Shown: one piece after another, positions 51,887 to 63,840 of the stretch
How positions within the stretch are numbered: the first letter of the stretch is position 1
Layout: each line of letters begins with the position of its first letter
DNA from: Nemertoderma westbladi
Lineage: Eukaryota > Xenacoelomorpha > Nemertodermatida > Nemertodermatidae
Assembly (NCBI GenBank): GCA_032718475.1
Contig: JAUCBJ010006899.1
Span: 1 to 64,000, forward strand
Direction of reading: 5' to 3'
Length of the DNA: 64,000 nucleotides
Notes under the pieces: model-generated
The model's input: the letters and a program-made list of their open reading frames with translations, nothing else
What the model was told of the DNA's origin: nothing
The model's database searches: none
Translations under genes and position numbers: made by a program

Positions 51887-54366
51887 GCTGTACAGTGTAC
51901 TGTAGTCTACTCAATACTGTTAATGTTTGCAAAATGTTCGTACTTTAGTTGTTTTAGGCTACATACAGTACATAGAGCATGAGCGGATCCAGAATTTCGG
52001 GAATGAATGTTTTTATAAAACTTGTGACAAATATATGATAAAACAAATTGCGATATAAAATGTGAAATTTGTATTTCGTCGGGATCCTGAAGATAATTTA
52101 ATTGAAAAATTTCACCAATACTCAATATCAATAAATACATTATTTTGTACTAGTTTGTCCTCCATGACTCGTGATTTTATACTGTACACCTACGATAGGC
52201 CTACTTATAATTCAGCCATTTAATTAACATTAATTAACCTACCTGTCCAACGGCTATTTTGATATGCAAAGGCCTCTTAACTTGAATTATTCCAAAGTAT
52301 TAATTGAAACCAGGGGCTTTCAGTGTTCTGTATACTACAGTAGTTCGCCATATCGACACCCCTGATCATTTTGTTTTACTGTACTATGCATCTTATCTAT
52401 CTCCTACTTTGAAGTGGAAATACTGCCGATATTGATCTTAGTTAGGCTTAAATATGATAAATTTTAGGTAGCTAGTATTTTTTCTAGCTAGTAAATTTTT
52501 ACTAGCTAATTAAAAAAAACGTTAGTTTTTATTCAAAATTTTATTTAGCTTGGTTTACATTAGTACAGTACTTCTTAGCAATCTGTCCTATTATATTTTT
52601 GAATACTAACTTTGCCTTAGTATAGCCCCCGGAACCGAAATTCCGCAGCTAGTAGGTCCGGCCGCGTTCCGTTCTACTTCCTAATATTTTTTACTTCAGA
52701 TATTTCCATTGTCTTTCAATGTGTGTGATATCCTTCCGCATTAACTAAATATCTGCAATGGTTAACTCTTTGATGGTGGTACCCATCCCCTGATCCATTG
52801 GCAGACCATTTTCCTAAAATTATTTCACAATGTGATGCTCATTATATATGCCTTCCACTCATAAAAACTACTAAAATTTTTGTATAAATTTTTTTTATAG
52901 CTAGTAAAATTTTACTAAATGCTAGCAAAAACAATAGCTACCTAAAATCACAGTACTCCGATTGAATTAGGCCTACAGTAAGATAACTAGGCCTACTGGC
53001 TAGTATTGCCACTTTAAAAATTATTTAAAAAACCTTAGTAAAAAAAATTGGTCGACACTCGACATGACGAGCTACTGTAGTACCCCGTATAATTTAAAAC
53101 AGGACAAATGAACACCAGTTACAACTGGAATTCCGGAATACCTACGGTACCGGTACTTCATACTATTAAAATTAATGTATTTTGTATGTTTTTAATTGTT
53201 TTAATAATTTAGCTAGTATTTGCATTGCACCTATTGTAGCTAATACTGTTGTTTTGTTTTAGCCTAACATTTCTAGTGGTATTGAACTTAAACTTATAGC
53301 TAAATTGACATTAAAATATCTTGACAAAACAATAAAAGTTACAATAAAATAAAATTTTTTTTTTCTTATTTTATTAAATACCGGTAGCTATTAATTTGAA
53401 AATTACATAGCTACCACTTTTTTTTGCTACCACTTAAATCGTTATTTTCCTCTGCCGCCACCACCACCACCACCCCCCCCCCCCCGCCTTCCACCACCAC
53501 CTTTACGCTTTATATACTGTACAGAACATTTGTTGCTATTGTTGCTTGTGCAAGATAAAACTCTTACTCCGACTCGAGCGCAAGATCTTTCCGAAACCAC
53601 AGTCATGATCTGAAGCCTATGGGGTCGTTGCCTGGTCAGAGTATGTTATATTTATATTATATAACATTTATTATTTATATTTATATATTATTTATATATT
53701 TATTTAATATATATTTCCTTTCGTTGCAGTCAAATCTGGAATATCATATCAGACTATTTATTTCGTAACGTACAACGTAACAATATATGCCGATGTTCCG
53801 AAGCCGATGTTCTTTAGGCCGATGTTTACAATAAGAGGTAAGTAACATTATCTCTATAGAATACTTCATCATCTACTATAGTACATCCCTACACCACGTA
53901 CTGTATAGTAGATACCACAAACAAACAGTTCTAACACATATATCTAAGCTATGCAACATGTACGTTATTAATCTATGTAGCTATTTATCTATCGTCTGTG
54001 CAATAGGCAATTAATATAGTTTATCTTCACATTTTTACTACTACTGACTACTATACTACTATTCCCTACTGCAGGTCGAGGGAACTCGGACACTTATTTC
54101 GGGACATACAGTAGCAGGTAGTGGATCCATCACTAGGAAGGGAATAAATTTAATTGTTAAGATTTAAATGTTATTTGCTGGATCCGTCCATACAGTACAA
54201 AGTAGCAAACAACCGGAGTGCGAGCTAAGTGCAGATAGAGGATTCATTAAACTGATAGCAATCACGATATATAGCTACTGATACCTGTAACGACACGTCA
54301 CTGTATAAGCCTGTACCTGTATGCCTAGTATGAATTATGTACAGTAAATAAGATGAATGTTTACTT
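51887..54366. other. Harbinger right interior, non-coding
   Basis: AT-rich, with a CCACCACC/C-run tract at about 53455-53510. No gene was recognised. Confidence 0.5.
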
Positions 54367-54543
54367 GTTGCCTGGCAACATTTACGATGGTCGTAACTTA
54401 TTGTATCGTATCTGCGATTAATCGTAAGTTACTTTATGCATACCAAAATACGATCGTCGTTCTTATGATCATCGTAACTCAAGTTACGATCGGAAAAAAG
54501 ATACGATCATCGTAAAGTTACGATCGCTTTATGCATACGGGCC
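54367..54543 (-). repeat. Harbinger right terminal inverted repeat
   Basis: About 177 bp, inverted relative to 43564-43754, with several ACGATCGT/ATCGTAA palindromic sub-sites. Ends ATGCATACGGGCC. Confidence 0.85.
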
Positions 54544-54789
54544 AATATATATTTTAAGTTCATGTGCACATATATTGATACACTTAAAAACAAAAAGATA
54601 TAGGATAACTGTGCCGATTGCCAGTTCACAATGTCGCGCCATTCCTTAATTAAGTTAGGTCCATGTAAGCAGTTTTACCAGCAGAAGTATATTATGCCAA
54701 TACTTTCGGAAAGCGACTAGAAGTGCCGATTGTCAGGAATCCATTTTGGAATCCCCAGTTATTCAAAGGACAACATATAAAACAAATAG

Positions 54790-55850
54790 TCAGCAAGATC
54801 GGCAACATATAGTGGAGTGTGCTTTCATGGTGACGACTGGGTGTGGGCATCCCTCGCTCACACCTTAGATGTTACTTATATAACAGCATACACATGGGTC
54901 CGCACTGGGGAGGCCGAGATGAAAACACCTGGCAGTATGAAGCCAAAAAAGGTCACAGAAAGGAAGATTGATATCATCATTGCATGATTGGATGATTCCT
55001 CCATAACAATGGAGAGATTCAATGAAGGCTGATGCAACAATTCAATGTAGGTGTCAGCCTCACAACCATTGTCAACTATTTGGAAGGTTGGGTTTACTCT
55101 CTCAAAAATACATATCATAGGCCTGTCACAATGGACACTGATATAAACTTTAAACTTTATCAGAAACAGCACGAAGGTTGCATGGATTGACGAAACAAAT
55201 TTTAACTTATTTTGCTGTCGCTCTCAGCAAGGACGGTCCATAGTTGGGTCGAGCGCAGTCCAGACACTTCCAGCATTGTGTGGTAAAAATCGACACCAGT
55301 TGGCTTCACCAGATGGATTGACCAGATGATTTCAGCCACAGGTGGAGTACTAAAGTTCACCAGGAGTAATGGAAGTTTTTCTAATTAATTGCAACCATAT
55401 TACCATATCCATAGAACATGCTGTTGCAACAACATTGACAACAATCCTATAGTGCCAACCTTCTCCTAAAGAAACGGCAAACAAATGGGTGCTAGAATTA
55501 TTTCAAGAATGGGAAATCAGCTGGTAGATTTACTGGTTGTGTCTGATAACACCCTTTGTCAGGCAGGTTTAGAGGCATTATTAGAAAGTAGCCAGCCAGG
55601 CAGAGTTCCGAAGTCCTTCCTTTGGTCCAAAGTAAAGAGTTACTTGAAAGTCAACATTGTTATTCCACCGACTTCTGCCTCCAGCACTTTAGTCGAACAG
55701 AGACTCAAATATTTGGAGGGAGTAGTGGGTGCTGCATAAGTGCATAATCGACTATTGTTGGCGGTGATTGCACAAACACGGGCTACGCAGCAAAGGACAA
55801 CTTTTCATGTCAACATTATGAACTTAGAGGACGTCCACGTCAGTCATTAA
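54790..55850 (+). pseudogene. Tc1/IS630-like transposase relic
   Basis: Fragments in several frames: KVTERKIDIIIA near 54950, VAWIDETNFNLFCCR near 55175 (the DE motif with the first catalytic Asp), GRSIVGSSAVQTLPA near 55230, then VVSDNTLCQAGLEALLES and LWSKVKSYLK within 55485-55739 (second Asp in SDN, then the region before the third acidic residue). A C-terminal piece continues to about 55850. The order matches the DDE_3 domain of the IS630/Tc1/mariner group. The usual NPIE catalytic segment is missing. No terminal repeats were identified. Confidence 0.6.
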
Positions 55851-57624
55851 ATGCACTATGAAAGGATTATAATAATCCTGTGTAATCTATTGATAGTCCA
55901 CGCTTTGAGGCCACCTTGATTGTCTTTCCCCGAAGTTAAAATAAGCAGCAGCTGTGATACCGTACTGAATTGTAGTATATCGTAATCATCAAACACTAGG
56001 CCTAGCCCATAACTAATTATATTAGCATTGTGTGATTTGGTTTGTGCATAAGAAGACATATAAAGCTGTAGTGAATAGTGACATATCCCGACTGCTTTTT
56101 TGTAGGTCAGTAACCAATACCTTGCCAAAGTAGATAACACATAATATAGTAGATAATATGATATCTTTAGTTTTTGTTTTTGTAATACAGTAGTATTAGT
56201 TTTTAGTATTAGTTTTTGTTGTATATAAATTTATGTGATGTGATTCATTTATAGCACAATAGTACAGTAAGGTACAGTAAAGTACAGTACAGTATACTGA
56301 ACTTTCATTGTGGTTCTTCCACACTGTTCGTTCAGTGTGATATCGGTGTATTATAACGAAATGGTTTTTCTTCTCGGATAATAATAATATCCGTTACCAG
56401 TGTTCACTGTAATTAGTGTCTCTGTGTTTGTACCCCAGTAAATTTAGGATGGGGGGGGGTGTGTTCTACAATATCGTACCTTGACAGCGAGGGAGAGGGG
56501 GTTATAAAATAGTGTGGTCAATACTATACATTGTACTGGGTTTAAATATTATCTTTCCAGGGTAGGGTACACATGGTATCGTTGGATTGATAATTAAATA
56601 ATCCACATGAACCAGTTCATATGGGTTATAAATTCTACTAAGAAAACACAAATATCGTGTTTACAGTATGTCCTGGAATAAAAAGCTGACCAAGCATGGA
56701 TATCAACTATATGTCACCTGAATTTTGTTGAAAAATAATTATTATTGTTATGTAAATACTTAAATTGTTATGTTTTCACATAATTTATTTATATATTTAA
56801 TTACTTATTTATTTTATTATTAATTCCTATAATTTGGGCTATGTTTATATTTTTCAATTTATCTATCATGCAAAGACAGCAATAAAACAATTGCATGGCC
56901 TTTTCCCATATGGTGATGTAGGGATTATTTTTATTGTTACCCAATGTGCACTGACAGTTGGTATTGATTACTTTTATAGAGTGCATTTTGATGTATCTGT
57001 TAAGTGCTTCAGTGAATAACATAAATACATAGCTTTGAATAGAGCGAATAAATATTAAAATAATTCAATGAAACAGTGAATAACATAAATAAATGCATTG
57101 TCAAGCCTAGTCTTTTAGCCTTTCCCTCCATTTTTAAAAACTATCTGGCTAACAAAGAATAATTTCATAGAATATTATCACTGAGACATCCCATTTGAAA
57201 TTAATTAAATGAAATAATTTTTAATTATGAAATATCAAATAATTTTTAATTTGAAATAATTAATTTCAATAAATAAATTTATTTATTTAGATGAAATAGA
57301 AAACATAAATATAGCATATATTAATTAACCCATGAGGAAACAAATGTTTGACACTTCGTGCAATCAAAATTAACCTTATTTTTTACATACTCTTGTTTTT
57401 AAGATCGATCAACCTGTCACTACATGCATCCTGTTCCTTTCCTTCAATTTATTATGAACATTGTTAGTTAACCGAAATGGGATGTTATTTAGCTGTGAGT
57501 GTAATCCCACCTGTGAATTTTGTTGTCCCACATAGTGGATCAAATAATTATTTGTTATAATTAAGTTATAAACGATAACATACAATTATTATTTATTTAT
57601 TATTTATATATATTATATATCAAT
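55851..57624. other. Non-coding stretch upstream of tetraspanin gene
   Basis: AT-rich, with a TACAGTA microsatellite-like patch at about 56265-56300 and a G-run at about 56450. The last 60 bp before the tetraspanin ATG are TATA-rich. No other gene was recognised. Confidence 0.5.
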
Positions 57625-58641
57625 ATGAATAAGCAAACGAAAAGCAAGGCTTTACGGGCAAATAATCTGAAAGCCAATATTCTTCAAATCATAAGAATTG
57701 GTTTTCTGCTAAGTAGTAAGATTACAATATGGACAGGTCTAATATGTGATTACAAGCTTGGCATTCTCTACAAAGTTGCATTTAATGGATTGTTCAATGG
57801 CTCTCTTTTGCTATTCCAGTTCGGTTGGTTTACATCACTAATATTTACTATTGCTGCAACTGGTGGTTTATTTGGCAAGCATTCAATCTTAATGGCAATT
57901 TTTCTACCTTTGACATGGTTTTTACTTGTAATTCAGATAGCAGCAAGTGCTATATCAGTCACATATGATGTTGACCAAGCTTATAAAGTATTGCACCATG
58001 AGATGCTTTCTAAGTTTGCAGCATATGAAATAATATCTGATTTCAATGTGACTTCAAAAAAAAATGAATTACTAAGAAAGGATGTTTATATAGTTGATCA
58101 GATTCAGGAGTACTTTAACTGTTGTGGATTACATGAGAGTATTACTGCTTCTGTCACATATGGTGCCGTTACCACAACAAATTCATCATTGTCATCAGCT
58201 TCACTATCATTAGATATCCATAAAACAGGTTTTTCATATTGGGAATCCAGGCTAAGTGCTGCCACTTTGGAGCGCTTTGAAGGAGCTAACTTCCCGGCAT
58301 CATGCTGTAACACTACAATTCTTTACAACTACTGCAAGGATCATGGGATAGGTCAGAATTCTCTATTGATTCAGTTGGATCAAAGTGATGCCAATATATT
58401 AAAGATTACTAAAGATCAGCTCTACCAGGATGGATGTGATATTGTGATCAAGAGTCATATCAGGCATATTATTACGATAATCACTATAGCTATGGTTGTT
58501 GGAATATCTATGCAAGTTATATCCCATATCATTGTTTGGGTATTATTTTTCATGAATACTGATATCTTGATTGCATATGAAGGAAGCTTTATGAAAGCAC
58601 TGGGTTTTGGGTCATTAGGAAATAATAACTCAATATTATGA
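57625..58641 (+). CDS. Tetraspanin, intronless (338 aa)
   Basis: An uninterrupted ATG-to-TGA frame with A at -3. Hydrophobic segments lie at about residues 17-42 (weak), 51-80, 84-113 and 281-311, the four-helix pattern of tetraspanins. The large loop (about 114-280) has NCCG at 165-168, FPASCC at 223-228 (the PxSC motif), C237 and C271. That gives six cysteines, as in the common six-Cys extracellular domain. The loop has NxT/S sites, for example N141 and N229. Tetraspanins organise membrane protein microdomains. The first extracellular loop looks very short. Most animal tetraspanins have introns, so a single-exon copy suggests a retrogene or a lineage-specific intronless family. No poly(A) remnant was seen. 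It is the only host-like gene in the window. Confidence 0.9.
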   Translation: MNKQTKSKALRANNLKANILQIIRIGFLLSSKITIWTGLICDYKLGILYKVAFNGLFNGSLLLFQFGWFTSLIFTIAATGGLFGKHSILMAIFLPLTWFLLVIQIAASAISVTYDVDQAYKVLHHEMLSKFAAYEIISDFNVTSKKNELLRKDVYIVDQIQEYFNCCGLHESITASVTYGAVTTTNSSLSSASLSLDIHKTGFSYWESRLSAATLERFEGANFPASCCNTTILYNYCKDHGIGQNSLLIQLDQSDANILKITKDQLYQDGCDIVIKSHIRHIITIITIAMVVGISMQVISHIIVWVLFFMNTDILIAYEGSFMKALGFGSLGNNNSIL

Positions 58642-59019
58642 ATTTCAGGGTGACGAATTTTTTAAAATACCAATTATATTTTAAAATAAGACATTAACAA
58701 ATGTGGTAATTAGCATACAAGTACATAGTCATTCATTATTTATTCATTGTATGTGGTTGGTTATTATTATCAAATGTTATTGTGATATATACATATATAT
58801 TTCTTTATATTATATTTTTAAATAATTATATACGACTCAGTCACTTAAAAAATAGCTACTATTCTGAAAATTTTCGGGTTTAACATAATTTAATTAATTA
58901 TAGTTTGTATTTTTTGCACTAATATTCTATTTAAATGATATTGTAGTTTCTTGCAACTTAGCCACCTGTATTATAAATATGTTCAGTTTTAAATATTCTC
59001 AGTCATTCACCGTTACAGT

Positions 59020-59681
59020 ATTGCTTCATTTATGGAGTTGATTCCCCATGGAGCCATTGTTTCTAATGTACATTGCCAAGATACCCCCCTATGTCTAAGA
59101 CGTTTTTCCAGGTTGGGTCCCTTCGATATATGTTCTATTGAGGTTATTCGAAAATCATTCCACATGTCCAAGATGTGTATTCACGCAACAGCTTGGGTTC
59201 TTCCCATTAGTTATTTGTGATTTGTAGTTCCTTATTCTCTGTTTAAAGTCCCTTAGCCGATCCACAAGCTTGCTGCTTGCTACTTACATACTTTGCAGTT
59301 CAGTAAATATACAACGTTCTTGCTTTCACATGTCAGTTAACTTATCCTGTGATTCCTATTAAATTCCCTAGTACTTAAACTAAAAGTGCTCATGTGGTTT
59401 ACATGTTGTCCGTTTATGGTGAATTTCCCCCATTGATGCAATAGTAGAGACTAAAGTTACATTTTCTTTACTTGCATCTTCAAACCGTGAAGGTGCTAAG
59501 ATATTTTTTAGTGTCTCACCTCGCCTTACTACAATATTTATATTCACACGAGCCATAAAATCTCCCTAACTTCCTGTAATATGCTTCTTTATTATTTTAT
59601 TAATGTCGGGTTTCGCAGGCTCATTGTTAGTCACAAAGAAAATCTGTTGTTTTTCCGACTGCTTCTTCCTTTCCCTCGTCT
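59020..59681 (-). pseudogene. Penelope-like RT C-terminus and GIY-YIG endonuclease
   Basis: Reading on the minus strand after the piggyBac-like insertion: QQIFFVTNNEPAKPDINKII (about 59650-59590) and VVRRGETLKNILAPS (about 59545-59500) match the RT-to-endonuclease linker of Penelope-like proteins. Further on are NVVYLLNCKVC (GIY-YIG-like start, about 59320-59290) and WNDFRITSIE plus a WxxxLxTxxPWGIN-like end (about 59160-59030). Several stops and shifts are present. The GIY-YIG domain nicks target DNA for integration. Confidence 0.65.
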
Positions 59682-59685
59682 TTAA

Positions 59686-61183
59686 CCCTATTAGTACCGG
59701 GCTATAAAATGTACAAATACCGGGGGGGGGGGGGGGGTCATATTGACCCCTCCCTCTAAAATCTACAAATATTAACGAAAACGTCTGATTTTTTGTTTGT
59801 ACGTAGGTATCACTAGTCTGGATCCGACCGAAAAAAAAATTATCGAAAAAATGTACTGGGGTGGTAATATTGCATCACCAAAATTACAAGTAGTGCACAA
59901 TTTTCACAAATTTTGAAAGTTACATTTTTCGGCTAATTGTTTTTCAATACAGGTTTTCTGGGGCGCAAAATACATTGGAAAATATTTAATAATTATATGA
60001 TTACCATAAATGGCTGTTTAGTCCTCTCTGCGTAGGAAAAAAATGAAAAAAACAAGTAACCAGCACTTTTCAGTTAGCACACAAAATTTTTAATTCACTT
60101 ATACGATGCTATAAATTCACATTTTCAGGTTTTCTAGGGCGCTGATTCTAATGGAATACATTTAAAATATGCCAGATCATTGAAACTTATATTTTTCGGT
60201 GTAATTTGGCAATTTTGGTGCTAGCACCAAATTTCGTACCCATCACCAAAAAGTACAAGTTTGCGATCTCCAGTGCTGTTTTTATTGATTCCATTGGATT
60301 CAGGACCCTCATAAACCCGTATAACGCAAGAAACAAAATGATACCCTCTACTGATCAATTTACTCATTTTCCAAAATTTGGTGCTGGCACAACAATTTTC
60401 ACCCACCGATGAAAAATACAAGTTTGAAAACTCTTATGAAATTTTTACTGATTCCATTGAATTCAGAACCCTAACAAACCCGTAAAACGCAAGAAACAAG
60501 GTGATACAATCAATTTATATATTTGATGGTTTTCAAAATTTGGTGTTAGCACCACATTTTGCACCCACTTCCGAAAAATAGAAGTTTGAGATGTCTAGTT
60601 CGATAATTATATATTCCATTGAATTCAGAACAGCCATAAACCTCTAAAATGCAAGAAATAAATTGTCACAAGCAATTTTTTCTATTGAATGGATTTTCAA
60701 AATTTCGTGCTAGCACCAAAATTTGCACACAGCACCGAAAAATACAAGTTTGATACACTTGGTGCAACTCGTATATATTTCATCGAAACCAGAACCCCAA
60801 AAAACCCCAATTGCGTAAAAAACAAGTTTCAAACAATCAATTTACAAAATTGACATATTTCAAAATTTGGTGCTGGTACCAAAATTTGGCACCCGCCGAA
60901 AAAATTTGAAATTTCTAAATCAATTTATATGAATTCCATCCAATTGCGAACACCAAAAAACCGGTGTAAATCAAAAATAGAGATGTTACAATTAATATTT
61001 AATGAAATGTAATACTACCCAATAGTTTTGAAAACGGTTTTCACTACTAGGAAGATAATAGATTTTTAGGAAAAGTCATAAAATTTCAGATTCCCAACTA
61101 CGTTTGTTTCAGAATTATAATAAAAAAACTACGGGGGGGGGGAGGTCATATTGACCTCCCCCCCCCCCCCGGGTTTAATAGGG
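59686..61183. mobile_element. piggyBac-like non-autonomous element, copy 2
   Basis: TTAA at 59682-59685 and 61184-61187. Ends are CCCTATTAGTACCGGG and TTTAATAGGG as in copy 1. Each end has a G-run, TCATATTGA and C-run hairpin (59723-59758; 61132-61170). The interior holds about five ~162-bp repeats, starting near 60210, 60371, 60534, 60697 and 60859, each opening with a GGTGCTRGCACC-like word. It interrupts the Penelope-like gene and lacks the 35-bp minisatellite of copy 1. Confidence 0.9.
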
Positions 61184-61189
61184 TTAATG

Positions 61190-61680
61190 AATCATTTTGT
61201 CTTATTTTTTTTACATTTGTTGCAAATTATTGACATACCATGTCTACGTTCCAACCAAAACAATGTAAATCCCTTTCTAGGTCCTCCCTTCTCAATCTTA
61301 ATGCAACACTGTATGGTATGTACTTTGTCTGGCTCCTTACATGACTTAGCATGCAAATATTGATGTACATCCAAGTCCTTAAAGTAATTATCCCCTTGAA
61401 TTTTACCAGTTTCATCTATAAAAATCCTAAGTCCAGGAAATTTACTTCCCGTCTGACTGCTCTATATTAAACTTAATTTTTCCTGGATTTACACTTCCAT
61501 TTAACATGTGACACGAAATTACTCATATCAGGATTTTTCATGTTTGAATAAAAAGTTATTATATCATCCCTGTACTCCTCCCATACTCATCCGGTTTTAC
61601 AGGGACCCTGTAAACTTGCTCATCTAATTTTCTCGCACCATAAATATCTGTATAATGACACTAAAGATTTCATTAATCAA
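61190..61680 (-). pseudogene. Penelope-like RT segment before the piggyBac-like insertion
   Basis: The minus strand reads VNFLDL (about 61460), then DVHQYLHAKSC (about 61375-61340) and, one frame over, KYIPYSVALRLRR (about 61325-61285). These are the thumb-domain motifs of Penelope-like and related reverse transcriptases. Two frames are needed, so it is broken. The catalytic palm is missing: sequence upstream of about 61500 is not readable as RT, and the 5' truncation point is near 61680. Confidence 0.65.
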
Positions 61681-61990
61681 GTGAATATAAATATTGTAGT
61701 AAGGCTACATACATGAGACACTAAAAAATATCTTAGCACCTTCATGGTTTGAGGATTGAACATATTTATAATACAGGTGGCTAGGTTGCTAAAAACTACA
61801 GTATTTAAATAGTATATTAGTACAGAAAATATAAACTATAATTAATTAAATTACAGAATGCATGAATAAGGGTTGCATTAAAACCGAATATTAGCAGAAA
61901 AGTAGCTAGCTCTATTTTAAGTGACTGAGTGGATTGGTATACACATTTATTGAAAAATATAATATAAATAAATATTAATTTGTAAACCAC
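61681..61990 (+). repeat. Inverted partial copy of Penelope-like 3' end
   Basis: The plus strand matches the complement of 59478-59548 (gtgaatataaatattgtag and on), then the complement of about 58790-58990 (aacatatttataatacaggt and on). It is a shortened, inverted second copy joined 5'-to-5' to the main element. Confidence 0.8.
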
Positions 61991-63559
61991 CTGACACACA
62001 CACATGGTTGGTGTTGAGAGAGATTTAAAAGCTGGCTTCGGTTGACTGTTTGCTTTTTAATGAATACACATCACATGCTGTCATACAAAAAATATCATTT
62101 AAAACTCAAAATGACATGCAAATTTCATATTAAATGTACAAAATCAAATCAGCAGAAAATATTCACGACTATAGAATCTGAAGCATGAGTTTAAACATAT
62201 ACTGTCCCATACTTAGGTAAGGACCCATAGACAATATGGTATGACTTATTTGGCTCATTCGTTGCCCCTATTGGAAGACCGCAAAACAGAAAATAAATGT
62301 GACTTGATGTGATGTGACTTGATTAACGACGTAGCTGAGAGCAATTACAACCTCATCATGAGGAAGTTTAAGACAGCTGATTACCCTGAACCTTGTGATA
62401 AGTTTGTCACAAGAGAACTCGATCTGTATGGCAATACTACGCCCGCAATAATACTTATTCGCCAGGCCCTAGTTACCAAACTCTACAACATATGTTAAAT
62501 AAGAACCAACTCGGATCTACTATTAGGCCTTGCTAGGGTTTACATTAATCTCTACCCGAGGCATAATGCAACAATCTTGCTGTTGATGTTTTGAAAGTCA
62601 AGTGAATGTGGCAATCGCCACCTGCAAGCTCCGTAACTGTAACCGCTGGTTAGAACAACTGGGAACCTTGTCAGCGCCACCCACCTATGATAACCCACCA
62701 AACCCGATGCCGCTGGCATATGGCACAGTAGGATGGGCCTCTAGGCTTTTACTTTTTTTCGTATTTCTTTTTTTCGTATTTCAAATAGTGAAAAAATATT
62801 TTCTATTAAGAAAAAATCTTTAAGATACCCCAGCACCATCAAATTAAAAAAATTAAAAATTTTTACTTCTAATAGCGAACAAAAGTTGTAGATATAGAAG
62901 ATAATACTTTTCTATTATAAAAAAATTCAAAAAATTACTTCTTTTAGGTCCCCTCAGTCCCCAGTACCTCCAAATTTCCAAAAAAAAATAATTTGAGTCT
63001 AAGACTAATAATTTATTTTCATATAGACTTTTAATGTCAGATTCTTTTTGAATTCTTTCAATGTGAATCTAGCATTGTTTCTGGACCTGTTACATCGATC
63101 CCTCTCTTTAAGAGCACAAACAGATTACGTAAAGTTATGCTTCAGTTAAGCTTCAGTTATGTTCTTGACACAAGCGTTCAACAACTTGTGTATGATTTGG
63201 TATTGAAAAGAACATCTCTTTAGTCATATTTCTCTGTTTGGTTTCAGGTATTTCTTTGGTAAGAGGTGGCTCTCCCTGAAGATTATAGCTTAAAGTTGTC
63301 CAAATAACGATTTATGTGTTATAGCTGCAAAGTTCACTGGTAGAACGAGAAACTCACGAACTCGGGATTTACCAGAGGCTTTGTACACCGCGAGCTTTAA
63401 GAATATGCTGTACAGCTAGTTCCTTAATGTGATTGCGTTTATCGAGCAACACTGCAATTAATGCATTTTGGCATTGTGTTGTACAGCTGTGTGAATTACG
63501 TTCTTATTATAATATAAGCTAAGCGTCGTATGACGTTAAATATTTGACTCACTTAGTTA
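61991..63559. other. Mostly non-coding; one weak exon-like segment
   Basis: An open segment of about 60 codons at 62321-62500 (plus strand) has balanced composition and ends in a TAA, but I do not recognise it and cannot tell exon from chance. The rest is AT-rich, with poly(A)/poly(T) patches around 62750-62990. Confidence 0.4.
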
Positions 63560-63710
63560 CCACTTTAGGATGCAATGCAGGGGTGAGCCCTGGATAGTCC
63601 CTTTAAAGCATTCATACCGAAGCGAAAACTGCTCTGGCACATGCGGGAATTGAACTCATGACCTCAAAGAGAATAATCGGAACCATGATTTGACGAATCA
63701 TCACTATAAT
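63560..63710 (-). mobile_element. Probable tRNA-derived SINE fragment
   Basis: The minus strand carries a B-box-like GAGTTCAATTCCC (core 63647-63655), followed by a non-tRNA body to about 63565. An A box is not clear, so this may be a truncated or diverged copy. Confidence 0.4.
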
Positions 63711-63737
63711 TTATTGGCAACGCATTTTACCTTAGAC

Positions 63738-63840
63738 CCCCCTCACATGGAGCAACTTGTTTCTGAAACTTGTTGCTGGCCCCCCTCACACACAGAAACT
63801 TGTTGCTGGCCCCCCTCACACACAGCAACTTGTTGCTCAA
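63738..63840. repeat. Short tandem repeat, about 32-bp unit
   Basis: Three imperfect copies built on 'cccccctcacacacag' plus 'aacttgttgctgg'. It lies close to the window end, so its full extent may not be visible beyond 63840. Confidence 0.75.

Larger units (their letters stand above)
43564..54543. mobile_element. PIF/Harbinger DNA transposon, about 11 kb, with nested CR1-like insertion
   Basis: The two ends are inverted copies: GGCCCGTATGCATAAA at 43564, and its complement ending at 54543. Homology extends about 180-190 bp to a shared GTTGCCWGGCAAC word (43742-43754; 54367-54379). Direct AAT triplets flank both sides, fitting the 3-bp duplication of this superfamily, though PIF/Harbinger usually duplicates TWA. 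Inside are a HARBI1-like transposase (plus strand) and a Myb/SANT-like gene (minus strand), the two-gene set of Harbinger elements. Both are broken. A CR1-like retrotransposon sits between the left end and the transposase. Confidence 0.8.
58780..61990 (-). mobile_element. Penelope-like retroelement with head-to-head inverted end
   Basis: The minus strand carries RT thumb/connector sequence (61190-61480) and a GIY-YIG endonuclease (59020-59340), the domain pair of Penelope-like elements. The body is interrupted by a piggyBac-like element at 59686-61183. To its right, 61681-61990 is a plus-strand copy of the element's own 3' part, matching the complement of 59478-59548 and then of 58790-58990, with about 490 bp deleted between. 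Such inverted, 5'-to-5' joined partial copies are a known habit of Penelope-like elements. Multiple frame breaks make it inactive. Confidence 0.75.

Noticed and set aside
61192-61374. Weak resemblance of a minus-strand segment to a tubby domain
   Set aside because: The flanking motifs (NFLDL, HQYLHAKSC, IPYSVALRLRR) and the downstream GIY-YIG piece fit a Penelope-like reverse transcriptase far better.
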